From NCBI GenBank assembly GCA_009746045.1, contig RPFO01000188.1, forward strand, positions 1,392,455 to 1,435,954: a DNA stretch of 43,500 bases, read 5' to 3'. Origin of the DNA: Mesostigma viride. Lineage: Eukaryota; Streptophyta; Mesostigmatophyceae; Mesostigmatales; Mesostigmataceae. Of the stretch, positions 1 to 11,385 are shown piece after piece (positions within the stretch are counted from its first letter, which is position 1; each line of letters starts with the position of its first letter). Below the pieces are notes generated by a model. That model did not search any database, was not told the origin of the DNA, and saw only the letters and a list, made by a program, of their open reading frames with translations. The position numbers and the translations under genes were made by a program.

Positions 1-225
1 GAGGGAAGAAGGGAAGGAGGAAGAGGAAGGAGGGAAGGAGGGAAAGAGTAGGGAAAGGAGGAGGAAGGAGAAGAGGAAGACGGGAAGGAGGGAGAAGGAA
101 GGGAGGGAAGAGGGAAGGAGGGAGAAGGCAGGGAAGAGGAAGAGGTAAGGAGGGAAGGAGGGAAGAGGGAGACGGAAGGAGGGAAGGAGGGAAGGAGGGA
201 GGAGGAAGGAGGGAAGGAGGGAAGG
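1..225. repeat. Purine-rich GGAAGGAGG simple-sequence tract
   Basis: The plus strand is almost entirely G and A, built from irregular GGGAAGGAGG-type words with variable spacing. There is no coding content. A polypurine/polypyrimidine tract of this length could form triplex (H-DNA) or G-quadruplex structures; that is inference. The tract continues off the left edge of the window. Confidence 0.9.
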
Positions 226-630
226 ATAAATACCTAGGGGGGCGGTGCTGCATGCATAAATACCTAGGGCGGGGTGCTGCAAGCATAAATAGTCGGGTGG
301 GTGCTGCATGCATAAATACCTAGGGGGGGGCTGCATGCATAAACCTAGGGGGTGCTGCATGCAAATACCTAGGGGGGGCTGGACATGCATAAATACCTAG
401 GGGGGGGTGCGTTGCATGCATAAAACTTAGGGGGGTGCTGGCATGCATAAATACACGAGGGGGTGCTGGCATGCATAAAAACCTAAGAGGGGGTGCTGGG
501 CATGCATAAATACCGAGGGGGGGTGCTGGCAAGCATAAATACCTAGGGGGGGTGCTGGCATGCAAAATACCTAAGGGGGTGCGGCAGCACTAAATACCGA
601 GGGGGGTCGGGTGAATCAATGAAATGCCCC
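226..630. repeat. Decayed ~29-bp repeat (GCATGCATAAATACCTAGGG type)
   Basis: About a dozen imperfect units contain GCATGCATAAATACCTAGGG followed by a G run and GTGCTGG. They share GTGCTGGCATGCAT with the 30-bp array to the right. They share GGCATGCATAAATACATG with the end of the ~280-bp spacers. They therefore look like an older or variant form of the same satellite family. Spacing is irregular because of single-base losses and gains. Confidence 0.85.
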
Positions 631-897
631 CTCGAGGGAGGGAGAAGGGAGGAGAGGAGGGAGGAAGAGGGAGGGAGGGAGGAAGGAGGGGAGGGAAGTA
701 GGAGGAGGGAACGAGGGAAGGAGGAAGAGAAGGAGGGAGGGAGGAGGGAGGGGAGGAGGGGGAGGGAAGAGGGAAGGAGGAAGGAGGAAGGAGGGAAGGA
801 GGAAGAGGGACAGAGGAAGGAGGAAGGGAGGGAAGGAGGAAGAGGGAAGGAGGGAAGGAGGGACCGGAGGGAGGAGGGAGGAGGCGAGAGAGGGAGG
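631..897. repeat. Second purine-rich GGAAGGAGG tract
   Basis: Same composition as the tract at the left edge, placed between the decayed ~29-bp repeat and the 30-bp array. Open frames here are low complexity (Arg/Glu/Gly on plus, Pro/Ser/Leu on minus) and are not genes. Confidence 0.9.
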
Positions 898-3285
898 ATA
901 AATACCAGGGGGGTGCTGCAGCATACAATACATGTGGGGTGCTGGCAGCACTGGCATGGGTGTATGGGGCCTGGCATGCATGGATGGGTGTAGTGGGGCT
1001 GCTGCATCATGGATGGGTGTCATGGGGGTGCTGGCATGCATGGATGGGTGTAGTGGGGTGCGCATTGCGTGGATGGTGTCATGGGGTGCTGGCATGCATG
1101 GATGGGTGTAATGGGGGCGCTGGCATGCGTGGATGGGTGTCATGGGGTGCTGGCATGCATGGATGGGTGTAGTGGGGTGCTGGCATGCGTGGATGGGTGT
1201 CATGGGGCGCTGGCATGCATGGATGGTGTAATGGGTGCTGGCATGCATGGATGGGTTGTAATGGGGTGTTGGCAGCATGGATGGGTGTCATGGGGTGCTG
1301 GCATGCATGGATGGGTGTATGGGGTGCTGGCATGCGTGGATGGGTGTCATGGGTGCTGCATGCATGGATGGGTGTCATGGGGTGCTGGCATGCATGGATG
1401 GGTGTCATGGGCGCTGGCATGCATGGATGGTGTCATGGTGCTGGCATGCATGGATGGGTTCATGGGGTGCTGGCATGATGATGGGTTGTAGTGGGGTGCT
1501 GGCATGCATGGAGGGTTCATGGGGTGCTGGCATGCTGGATGGGTGTCATGGGGTGCTGGCATGCATGGATGGGTGTCATGGCGCTGGCATGCATGGATGG
1601 GTGTCATGGGGTGCTGCATGCATGGATGGGTGTCATGGGGTGCTGGCATGCAGGGATGGGTGTCATGGGGCGCTGGCATGCATGGATGGGTGTCATGGGT
1701 GCTGGCATGCATGGATGGTGTAATGGGGTGCTGGCATGCATGGATGGGTGAATGGGGTGTTGGCATGCATGATGGGTGTCATGGGGTGCTGGCATGCATG
1801 GATGGCGTGTAGTGGGGTGCTGGCATGCTGGATGGGTGTCATGGGGTGCTGGCATGCATGGATGGTGTCATGGGGTGCTGGCATGCATGGATGGGTGTCA
1901 TGGGCGCTGGCATTGCATGGAGTTGTCATGGGGTGCTGGCATGCATGGATGGGTGTCATGGGGTGCTGGCATGCATGGATGGGTGTAGTGGGGTGCTGGC
2001 ATGCATGGATGGGTGTCATGGGGCGCTGGCATGCATGGATGGGTGTCATGGTGCTGGCATGCATGGATGGGTGTAGTGGGGTGCTGGCATGCATGGATGG
2101 GTGTCATGGGGTGCTGGCATGCATGGATGGGTGTAGTGGGTGCTGGCATGCATGGATGGGTGTAGTGGGTGCTGGCATGCATGGATGGGTGTCATGGGGT
2201 GCTGCATGCATGGATGGGTTGTAGTGGGTGCTGGCATGCATGGATGGGTGTAGTGGGGTGCTGGCATGCATGGATGGGTGTAATGGGGTGCTGGCATGCA
2301 TGGATGGGTGTCATGGGTGCTGCATGCATGGATGGTGTCATGGGGCGCTGGCATGCATGGATGGGTGTAATGGGGTGCTGGCATGCATGGATGGGTTAAT
2401 GGGGGCGCTGCATGCATGGAGGTGTCATGGGTGCTGGCATGCATGGATGTGTCATGGCGGTGCTGGCATGCATGGATGGGTGTCATGGGGTGCTGGCATG
2501 CATGGATGGGTGTAGTGGGTGCTGGCATGCATGGATGGGTGTCATGGGTGCTGGCATGCATGGAATGGGTGTAGTGGGGTGCTGGCATGCATGGATGGGT
2601 GTAGTGGGTGCTTGGCATGCATGGATGGGTGTAGTGGGGTGCTGGCATGCATGGAGGGTGTCATGGGGTGCTGGCATGCATGGATGGGTGTAGTGGGGTG
2701 CTGGCATGCATGGATGTGTCATGGGTGCTGGCATGCATGGATGGTGTCATGGGGTGCTGGCATGCATGGATGGGTGTAGTGGGTGCTGGCATGCATGGAT
2801 GGGTGTCATGGGTGCTGCATGCATGGATGGGTGTAGTGGGTGCTGGCATGCGTGGATGGGTGTCATGGGGTGCTGGCATCATGGATGGGTGTCATGGGGC
2901 GCTGGCATGCATGGATGGGTGTCATGGGCGCTTGGCATGCATGGATGGGTGTCATGGGTGCTGGCATGCATGGATGGGTGTCATGGGGTGCTGGCATGCA
3001 TGGATGTGCATGGGTGCTGGCATGCATGGATGGGTGTAGTGGGGTGCTGGCATGCATGGATGGGTGTCATGGGGTGCTGGCATGCATGGATGGGTGTCAT
3101 GGGGTGCTGGCATGCATGGATGGGTGTAGTGGGGTGCTGGCATGCATGGATGGGTGTCATGGGGGTGCTGGCATGCATGGATGGGTGTCATGGGGTGCTG
3201 GCATGCATGGATGGTGTCATGGGGTGCTGGCATGCATGGATGGGTGTCATGGGGTGCTGGCATGCATGGATGGGTGTAGTGGGGT
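898..3285. repeat. 30-bp minisatellite, array A (irregular)
   Basis: Tandem units with the core GCTGGCATGCATGGATGGGT plus a variable GT(C/A)(A/G)TGGG segment, basic period 30 bp. Many units are 27-29 bp because one G is missing from a G run or from CTGGCATG. Variable sites (GTCATGG, GTAGTGG, GTAATGG, GGCGC, GCGTGG) mix along the array. The first ~60 bases are transitional, with ATAAATACC and ATACATGTGG words. There is no stop in the unit, so long artificial frames appear. Confidence 0.95.
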
Positions 3286-3565
3286 GAACCATGAAAAAAA
3301 GCACGCAACACACCACGCGTCGTACCTTTTTATAGATGTTTCTTTTTTTTTATTGTCGGGTGCAAGCGGCGGTGGCGGCGGGTGGCGGCAAAACTGAAGC
3401 TAGTGACAACGCGCAGATGACGCCGTGAACATGTCGCGTTGTACCGTAGAAGATACGAACAAAAAACAAAACACGAAAAAAGAGAGGCGGACCGCATATG
3501 ACAGGGACGAAAAAAAGTCAGACACACAGCCTGTGTTATCTGGCATGCATAAATACATGTGGTGT
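3286..3565. repeat. Spacer copy 1 between 30-bp arrays
   Basis: About 280 bp of non-satellite sequence starting GAACCATGAAAAAAAGCACG and ending GGCATGCATAAATACATGTG. It contains a T-rich stretch with TTTTTATAGATG, a GGCGGTGGCGGC run and an A-rich AACAAAAAACAAAACACG segment. It recurs nearly unchanged at 6431 and 8303 and in tandem to about 9358. No convincing ORF; small frames starting inside it only run on into the satellite. Confidence 0.93.
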
Positions 3566-6430
3566 GGTGCTGGCATGCGTGGATGGGTGTCATGGGGTGC
3601 TGGCATGCATGGATGGGTGTAATGGGGTGCTGGCATGCATGGATGGGTGTAATGGGGTGTTGGCATGCATGGATGGGTGTCATGGGGTGCTGGCATGCAT
3701 GGATGGGTGTAGTGGGGTGCTGGCATGCATGGATGGGTGTCATGGGGTGCTGGCATGCATGGATGGGTGTCATGGGGTGCTGGCATGCATGGATGGGTGT
3801 CATGGGGTGCTGGCATGCATGGATGGGTGTCATGGGGTGCTGGCATGCATGGATGGGTGTCATGGGGTGCTGGCATGCATGGATGGGTGTAGTGGGGTGC
3901 TGGCATGCATGGATGGGTGTCATGGGGTGCTGGCATGCATGGATGGGTGTAGTGGGGTGCTGGCATGCATGGATGGGTGTCATGGGGGCTGGCATGCATG
4001 GATGGGTGTCATGGGGTGCTGGCATGCATGGATGGGTGTCATGGGGTGCTGGCATGCATGGATGGGTGTAGGGGTGCTGGCATGCATGGATGGGTGTCAT
4101 GGGGTGCTGGCATGCATGGATGGGTGTATGGGGTGCTGGCATGCATGGATGGGTGTAGTGGGGTGCTGGCATGCATGGATGGGTGTCATGGGGTGCTGGC
4201 ATGCATGGATGGGTGTAGTGGGGTGCTGGCATGCATGGATGGGTGTAGTGGGGTGCTGGCATGCATGGATGGGTGTCATGGGGTGCTGGCATGCATGGAT
4301 GGGTGTAGTGGGGTGCTGGCATGCATGGATGGGTGTAGTGGGGTGCTGGCATGCATGGATGGGTGTATGGGGTGCTGGCATGCATGGATGGGTGTCATGG
4401 GGTGCTGGCATGCATGGATGGGTGTCATGGGGTGCTGGCATGCATGGATGGGTGTATGGGGTGCTGGCATGCATGGATGGGTGTCATGGGGTGCTGGCAT
4501 GCATGGATGGGTGTCATGGGGTGCTGGCATGCATGGATGGGTGTCATGGGGTGCTGGCATGCATGGATGGGTGTCATGGGGTGCTGGCATGCATGGATGG
4601 GTGTCATGGGGTGCTGGCATGCATGGATGGGTGTCATGGGGTGCTGGCATGCATGGATGGGTGTCATGGGGTGCTGGCATGCATGGATGGGTGTCATGGG
4701 GTGCTGGCATGCATGGATGGGTGTAGTGGGGTGCTGGCATGCATGGATGGGTGTCATGGGGTGCTGGCATGCATGGATGGGTGTAGTGGGGTGCTGGCAT
4801 GCATGGATGGGTGTATGGGGTGCTGGCATGCATGGATGGGTGTCATGGGGTGCTGGCATGCATGGATGGGTGTAGTGGGGTGCTGGCATGCATGGATGGG
4901 TGTCATGGGGTGCTGGCATGCATGGATGGGTGTAGTGGGGTGCTGGCATGCATGGATGGGTGTCATGGGGTGCTGGCATGCATGGATGGGTGTATGGGGT
5001 GCTGGCATGCATGGATGGGTGTCATGGGGTGCTGGCATGCATGGATGGGTGTATGGGGTGCTGGCATGCATGGATGGGTGTCATGGGGTGCTGGCATGCA
5101 TGGATGGGTGTATGGGGTGCTGGCATGCATGGATGGGTGTCATGGGGCGCTGGCATGCATGGATGGGTGTAGTGGGGTGCTGGCATGCATGGATGGGTGT
5201 CATGGGGTGCTGGCATGCATGGATGGGTGTCATGGGGTGCTGGCATGCATGGATGGGTGTCATGGGGTGCTGGCATGCATGGATGGGTGTAGTGGGGTGC
5301 TGGCATGCATGGATGGGTGTCATGGGGTGCTGGCATGCATGGATGGGTGTATGGGGTGCTGGCATGCATGGATGGGTGTATGGGGTGCTGGCATGCATGG
5401 ATGGGTGTCATGGGGTGCTGGCATGCATGGATGGGTGTGTGGGGTGCTGGCATGCATGGATGGGTGTCATGGGGTGCTGGCATGCATGGATGGGTGTCAT
5501 GGGGTGCTGGCATGCATGGATGGGTGTAGTGGGGTGCTGGCATGCATGGATGGGTGTCATGGGGTGCTGGCATGCATGGATGGGTGTCATGGGGTGCTGG
5601 CATGCATGGATGGGTGTCATGGGGTGCTGGCATGCATGGATGGGTGTATGGGGTGCTGGCATGCATGGATGGGTGTCATGGGGTGCTGGCATGCATGGAT
5701 GGGTGTATGGGGTGCTGGCATGCATGGATGGGTGTAGTGGGGTGCTGGCATGCATGGATGGGTGTATGGGGTGCTGGCATGCATGGATGGGTGTCATGGG
5801 GTGCTGGCATGCATGGATGGGTGTAGTGGGGTGCTGGCATGCATGGATGGGTGTCATGGGGTGCTGGCATGCATGGATGGGTGTCATGGGGTGCTGGCAT
5901 GCATGGATGGGTGTAGTGGGGTGCTGGCATGCATGGATGGGTGTCATGGGGTGCTGGCATGCATGGATGGGTGTAGTGGGGTGCTGGCATGCGTGGATGG
6001 GTGTCATGGGGTGCTGGCATGCATGGATGGGTGTCATGGGGCGCTGGCATGCATGGATGGGTGTCATGGGCGCTGGCATGCATGGATGGGTGTCATGGGG
6101 TGCTGGCATGCATGGATGGGTGTCATGGGGTGCTGGCATGCATGGATGGGTGTCATGGGGTGCTGGCATGCATGGATGGGTGTAGTGGGGTGCTGGCATG
6201 CATGGATGGGTGTCATGGGGTGCTGGCATGCATGGATGGGTGTCATGGGGTGCTGGCATGCATGGATGGGTGTCATGGGGTGCTGGCATGCATGGATGGG
6301 TGTCATGGGGTGCTGGCATGCATGGATGGGTGTCATGGGGTGCTGGCATGCATGGATGGGTGTCATGGGGTGCTGGCATGCATGGATGGGTGTCATGGGG
6401 TGCTGGCATGCATGGATGGGTGTAGTGGGG
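3566..6430. repeat. 30-bp minisatellite, array B (homogeneous)
   Basis: Very regular 30-bp units with the same core as array A. The main variation is GTCATGG / GTAGTGG / GTAATGG and occasional 28-bp units with GTATGG. It begins and ends with the same unit variants as array C (GCGTGG first unit, GTAGTGGGGTGAACC end), so arrays and spacers were probably amplified together as a larger unit. Confidence 0.96.
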
Positions 6431-6710
6431 TGAACCATGAAAAAAAGCACGCAACACACCACGCGTCGTACCTTTTTATAGATGTTTCTTTTTTTTTATT
6501 GTCGGGTGCAAGCGGCGGTGGCGGCGGTGGCGGCAAAACTGAAGCTAGTGACAACGCGCAGATGACGCCGTGAACATGTCGCGTTGTACCGTAGAAGATA
6601 CGAACAAAAAACAAAACACGAAAAAAGAGAGGCGGACCGCATATGACAGGGACGAAAAAAAGTCAGACACACAGCCTGTGTTATCTGGCATGCATAAATA
6701 CATGTGGTGT
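6431..6710. repeat. Spacer copy 2 between 30-bp arrays
   Basis: Near-identical to the spacer at 3286, with a slightly shorter GGCGGTGGCGGC run. The flanking satellite variants on both sides match those of copy 1, which supports duplication of spacer and array ends as one block. Confidence 0.93.
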
Positions 6711-8302
6711 GGTGCTGGCATGCGTGGATGGGTGTCATGGGGTGCTGGCATGCATGGATGGGTGTAATGGGGTGCTGGCATGCATGGATGGGTGTAATGG
6801 GGTGTTGGCATGCATGGATGGGTGTCATGGGGTGCTGGCATGCATGGATGGGTGTAGTGGGGTGCTGGCATGCGTGGATGGGTGTCATGGGGTGCTGGCA
6901 TGCATGGATGGGTGTCATGGGGTGCTGGCATGCATGGATGGGTGTCATGGGGCGCTGGCATGCATGGATGGGTGTCATGGGGTGCTGGCATGCATGGATG
7001 GGTGTCATGGGGTGCTGGCATGCATGGATGGGTGTAGTGGGGTGCTGGCATGCATGGATGGGTGTCATGGGGCGCTGGCATGCATGGATGGGTGTAGTGG
7101 GGTGCTGGCATGCATGGATGGGTGTAGTGGGGTGCTGGCATGCATGGATGGGTGTCATGGGGTGCTGGCATGCATGGATGGGTGTAGTGGGGTGCTGGCA
7201 TGCATGGATGGGTGTCATGGGGTGCTGGCATGCATGGATGGGTGTCATGGGGTGCTGGCATGCATGGATGGGTGTCATGGGGTGCTGGCATGCATGGATG
7301 GGTGTCATGGGGTGCTGGCATGCATGGATGGGTGTCATGGGGTGCTGGCATGCATGGATGGGTGTCATGGGGTGCTGGCATGCATGGATGGGTGTCATGG
7401 GGTGCTGGCATGCATGGATGGGTGTAGTGGGGTGCTGGCATGCATGGATGGGTGTCATGGGGTGCTGGCATGCATGGATGGGTGTAGTGGGGTGCTGGCA
7501 TGCATGGATGGGTGTAGTGGGGTGCTGGCATGCATGGATGGGTGTCATGGGGTGCTGGCATGCATGGATGGGTGTAGTGGGGTGCTGGCATGCATGGATG
7601 GGTGTCATGGGGTGCTGGCATGCATGGATGGGTGTCATGGGGTGCTGGCATGCATGGATGGGTGTAGTAGGGTGCTGGCATGCATGGATGGGTGTAATGG
7701 GGCGCTGGCATGCATGGATGGGTGTCATGGGGTGCTGGCATGCATGGATGGGTGTCATGGGGTGCTGGCATGCATGGATGGGTGTAATGGGGTGCTGGCA
7801 TGCATGGATGGGTGTAATGGGGTGCTGGCATGCATGGATGGGTGTAATGGGGCGCTGGCATGCATGGATGGGTGTAATGGGGTGCTGGCATGCATGGATG
7901 GGTGTCATGGGGTGCTGGCATGCATGGATGGGTGTCATGGGGTGCTGGCATGCATGGATGGGTGTCATGGGGTGCTGGCATGCATGGATGGGTGTCATGG
8001 GGTGCTGGCATGCATGGATGGGTGTAATGGGGTGCTGGCATGCATGGATGGGTGTAGTGGGGTGCTGGCATGCGTGGATGGGTGTCATGGGGTGCTGGCA
8101 TGCATGGATGGGTGTCATGGGGTGCTGGCATGCATGGATGGGTGTCATGGGGTGCTGGCATGCATGGATGGGTGTCATGGGGTGCTGGCATGCATGGATG
8201 GATGTCATGGGGTGCTGGCATGCATGGATGGGTGTCATGGGGTGCTGGCATGCGTGGATGGGTGTCATGGGGTGCTGGCATGCATGGATGGGTGTAGTGG
8301 GG
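6711..8302. repeat. 30-bp minisatellite, array C (homogeneous)
   Basis: Regular 30-bp units in strict register. Its first units (GCGTGG, GTCATGG, two GTAATGG, GTTGGC) match the start of array B, and its last unit (GTAGTGGGGTGAACC) matches the end of arrays A and B. Coding potential is an artefact of the stop-free unit. Confidence 0.96.
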
Positions 8303-9358
8303 TGAACCATGAAAAAAAGCACGCAACACACCACGCGTCGTACCTTTTTATAGATGTTTCTTTTTTTTTTATGGGGCCGGCCGGGGGCGGCGGTGGCGGC
8401 AAAACTGAAGCTAGTGACACCGCGCAGATGACGCCGTGAACATGTCGCGTTGTACCGTAGAAGATACGAACAAAAAACAAAACACGAAAAAAGAGAGGCG
8501 GACCGCATATGACAGGGACAAAAAAAAGTCAGACACACAGCCTGTGATATCTGGCATGCATAAATACATGTGGTGTGGTGCCGGCATGCATAAATACATG
8601 TGCCAGCAAACCTGAGCTGCAAGGGAGCGAGAAAACCAAGAAAAAAAGCACGCAACACACCACGCGTCGTACCTTTTATAGATGTTTCTTTTTTTTAATG
8701 GGGGCGGCCGGGGGCGGCGGTGGCGGCAAAAATGAAGCTAGTGACACCGCGCAGATGACGCCGTGAACATGTCGCGTTGTACCGTAGAAGATACGAACAA
8801 AAAACAAAACACGAAAAAAGAGAGGCGGACCGCATGTGACAGGGAAGAAAAAAAGTCAGACACACAGCCTGTGTTATCTGGCATGCATAAATACATGTGG
8901 TGTGGTGCCGGCATGCAAAAATACATGTGCCAGCAAACCTGAGCTGCAAGGGAGCGAGAAAACCAAGAAAAAAAGCACGCAACACACCACGCGTCGTACC
9001 TTTTATAGATAGATGTTTCTTTTTTTTAATGGGGCCGGCCGGGGGCGGCGGTGGCGGCAAAAATGAAGCTAGTGACACCGCGCAGATGACGCCGTGAACA
9101 TGTCGCGTTGTACCGTAGAAGATACGAACAAAAAACAAAACACGAAAAAAGAGAGGCGGACCGCATATGACAGGGAAGAAAAAAAGTCAGACACACAGCC
9201 TGTGTTATCTGGCATGCATAAATACATGTGCCAGCAAACCTGAGCTGCAAGGGAGCGAGAAAACCAAGAAAAAAAGCACGCAACACACCACGCGTCGTAC
9301 CTTTTTATAGATGTTTCTTATTTTTTATCCTTGTCCTTCGGGGGCAGCGGTGGCGGCA
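8303..9358. repeat. Tandem spacer units (copies 3-6, last decaying)
   Basis: The spacer seen at 3286 and 6431 recurs here directly in tandem without 30-bp units. The landmark ACGCAACACA recurs at 8321, 8650, 8977 and 9278. A new segment GCCAGCAAACCTGAGCTGCA begins copies at 8602, 8929 and 9230. Units are about 327 and 301 bp. The last copy diverges after its T-rich stretch near 9330-9358. The CCGGCCGGGGGCGG variant replaces the GTCGGGTGCAAGC variant of copies 1 and 2. Confidence 0.9.
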
Positions 9359-9771
9359 AAAAGAAAACTGATAGCAAACGAGAACCCTGCAACCAAACGA
9401 GAACCACCAAAAAAACCCATTCATTTCCCCGTCAGCGACCGGCACCACGACACCAAAAAAGCGACAAAATTATCTGGCCGATTACGCCAATCATAAAACC
9501 ACTATCTGTCAAAAGCATCCATGTACATCCACCGCCATTGCTCACCTCTTTCTTAACCGTGTGTGTCGACAATGGCGTTGCTCAGTTGAATATGGCTGTC
9601 GGGTTGCTAATATCGTTGTCACTTTCGGCCGATGTCGCGAATACCCGCCGTTGATGCTCGGGTGCAAGGTGCATCCACGGTGTCGGTCTTCCAGGGAGGC
9701 TGGAAAGCGCCAACGCAGCACCTGCAAATTCAAATTCCCTGGTGCTGGTATGCCGACGCGCAAATGGAATG
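9359..9771. other. Unassigned sequence, no gene recognised
   Basis: Mixed-composition DNA after the decaying spacer. Short frames on both strands (up to about 120 codons) show no recognisable family or motif, and I do not call them genes. It could be degraded spacer followed by the 5' flank of the next unit. Confidence 0.5.
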
Positions 9772-9964
9772 GCGCGGCGCCTAAAAGGCGCCGCGCGCGG
9801 GAAAAAAATTGACGCGCCAAACGATATGGCGCGGCGCCGGGACGGCGCCGCGCTGAAAAATACTTGCAGTCGCAACTGTGACGTGGCGCTGCAGACCACA
9901 CGGTAGGGAATTCGCAGCGCCATATATGGCGCCACGCCGACTCCTGACGCCGTGTGGCGCCACA
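9772..9964. repeat. Cluster of GGCGCC-cored hairpins and palindromes
   Basis: Four perfect inverted repeats lie within 200 bp. GCGCGGCGCCT at 9772-9782 pairs with 9786-9796 across an AAA loop. GCGCGGCGCC at 9829-9838 pairs with 9844-9853. GCGCCATATATGGCGC at 9917-9932 is a 16-bp palindrome. TGTGGCGCCACA at 9953-9964 is a 12-bp palindrome. The cluster sits about 110-300 bp upstream of a TATA-like box, so a promoter-proximal binding-site cluster is possible. Confidence 0.7.
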
Positions 9965-10076
9965 TGGACGCGGCGCTGCACACAGCTCGAGCCCATTTTT
10001 TCACATTCCTGCTACCTGATTGGACGCCTGGCGGAGGAAGCTTTTCACGGCGCGACGCCGAGGGGCTTCAAAAACG

Positions 10077-10084
10077 TATATAAG
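10077..10084 (+). promoter_or_regulatory. TATA-box-like element TATATAAG
   Basis: TATATAAG stands in GC-richer surroundings downstream of the GGCGCC hairpin cluster. A start site about 30 bp downstream would fall near 10107. The next feature is either a 35-codon frame (10109-10216, not recognised) or the possible Pol III unit ending in nine T at 10246-10254. Which one it would drive is not determined. Confidence 0.4.
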
Positions 10085-10163
10085 CAGGCAAAATTTCTCC
10101 GAAATTTAATGAACGAGCGCGACGCGGAGACCATGCTAGTGTGCGGAACTGGTGAACCACACC

Positions 10164-10254
10164 GGTACGGGACAGATTCTTGGCTGATCCTCGTAGTACC
10201 TCGTGAACACGTCTAGTAGGCCCGGGTTCAACTCCCGTCGTAACATTTTTTTTT
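10164..10254 (+). ncRNA. Possible tRNA-like / Pol III unit
   Basis: GGTTCAACTCC at 10225-10235 fits the B-box / T-arm consensus (GGTTCRANNCC) and is flanked by CGGG and CCCG, which pair as a T-stem. Seven bases (TCGTAAC), one A, then nine T follow at 10246-10254, as expected for an acceptor strand, discriminator base and Pol III terminator. The 5' half is not convincing: GGTACGG at 10164 pairs only imperfectly with TCGTAAC, no good A box is seen, and no anticodon arm could be drawn. It may be a tRNA relic, a SINE head, or chance. Confidence 0.28.
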
Positions 10255-10738
10255 GGGTTGGTGTGGCAAGCCTATAAAGCAATCCGCAAACCACTACACG
10301 GCTGGTAAGATTTAATATAATAAGCAACCTAATAGCTATATCAAAAATGTTTATGGGCATGGAAATTTTTAATATGTTGATATTAGACTGCAATGAAACG
10401 AATATGCAACCTGCCCCCCTATGTTTAATACAATTATTATTATTATTTGTGGCATGAATATAATAATTGTGTGAAATACAATGCTATGTGCAATATATTG
10501 CTGGTATGCCATGCAATTGTAACCAACAGGTGCAAGACCAAAAGGCGTCTTCAGGGCCCACCTGCTGCGAACAAGAGCTATGGCGGCAAGAGGTGCGTGC
10601 AGGGTTACGGATTTACGGGGTTGTTGACCACCAAATTTGTTGTTACGTGTGTTATGGAAACATTTCAGTCGAATTTCTGGGTTCCAACGGTCGTTAAGGT
10701 TATAAAAAGTGCGTTGGGATTCGGAAATTCACATCCTG
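10255..10738. other. AT-rich stretch, no confident gene
   Basis: AT-rich DNA with short TTA/ATT runs, then a GC-richer patch at about 10528-10602 that could encode a short exon (AACAGGTGCAAG acceptor-like start, AGGTGCGT donor-like end). I cannot confirm that it belongs to the downstream gene. An imperfect relative of the local palindrome (CCAACGGTCGTTAAGG) lies near 10685. Confidence 0.4.
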
Positions 10739-11317
10739 GCGTGTAAAAAATGCAGGTGTTGGCGAGTTTTCGGCCCGCTTTCAGGGGTCCAACGGCCGTT
10801 GGGTGTCTAAAATGCATGCGTTAGCGTGTTTCCGGCCCGCTTTCAGGGGCCCAACGGCCGTTGGACGTCGAAAATGCATGTGTTGGCGTGTTTTCGGCCC
10901 GCTTTCAGGGGTCCAACGGCCGTTGGGTGTCGAAAATGCATGTAAAGGGCGTGTTTCAGGCCCACTTTCAGGGGTCCAACGGCCGTTGGGTGTAGAAAAT
11001 GCATGTGTTGGCGTGTTTTCGGCCCGCTTTCAGGGGTCCAACGGCCGTTGGGTGTCGAAAATGCATGTGTTGGCGTGTTTCAGGCCCACTTTCAGGGGTC
11101 CAACGGCCGTTGGGTGTCGAAAATGCATGTGTTGGCGTGTTTTCGGCCCGCTTTCTGGGGTCCAACGGCCGTTGGGTGTCGAAAATGCATGTGTTGGCGT
11201 GTTTCAGGCCCACTTTCGGGGGTCCAACGGCCGTTGGGTGTCGAAAATGCATGTGTTGGCGTGTTTCAGGCGTACTTTCAGGGGTCCAACGGCCGTTGGG
11301 ACCTACAAATTGGGTAA
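10739..11317. repeat. 62-bp minisatellite carrying a 14-bp palindrome
   Basis: Nine exact copies of CCAACGGCCGTTGG start at 10789, 10851, 10913, 10976, 11038, 11100, 11162, 11224 and 11286, spacing 62 bp (once 63). Between palindromes each unit carries GAAAATGCATGTGTTGGCGT and a variable TTTCGGCCCGC / TTCAGGCCCAC block. The array lies directly 5' of the first confident exon of the transposase-like gene, so it is either its 5' flank or an intron. Open frames through it are repeat artefacts. Confidence 0.93.
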
Positions 11318-11385
11318 TTGTTGGAAAGCAATAATTTGATAAAAAGTCAAAACTTCGTCTGGATTCTGTATGCGCGCGGATGCAG

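Noticed and set aside
3498-6185. Open frame of 895 codons encoding a CWHAWMGVMG-type repeat protein, plus minus-strand frames of up to 720 codons
   Set aside because: The unit is 30 bp (ten codons) without stops, so every frame encodes a periodic peptide. No start context, signal or conserved non-repeat domain. The frames start in the spacer only by chance.
3566-8302. CRISPR-like appearance (regular 30-bp repeats)
   Set aside because: Repeats are directly adjacent with no unique spacers, and the setting is eukaryotic.
9542-10004. Overlapping frames of 80-140 codons on both strands
   Set aside because: Produced by the GC-rich GGCGCC inverted repeats; no recognisable family and mutually overlapping.
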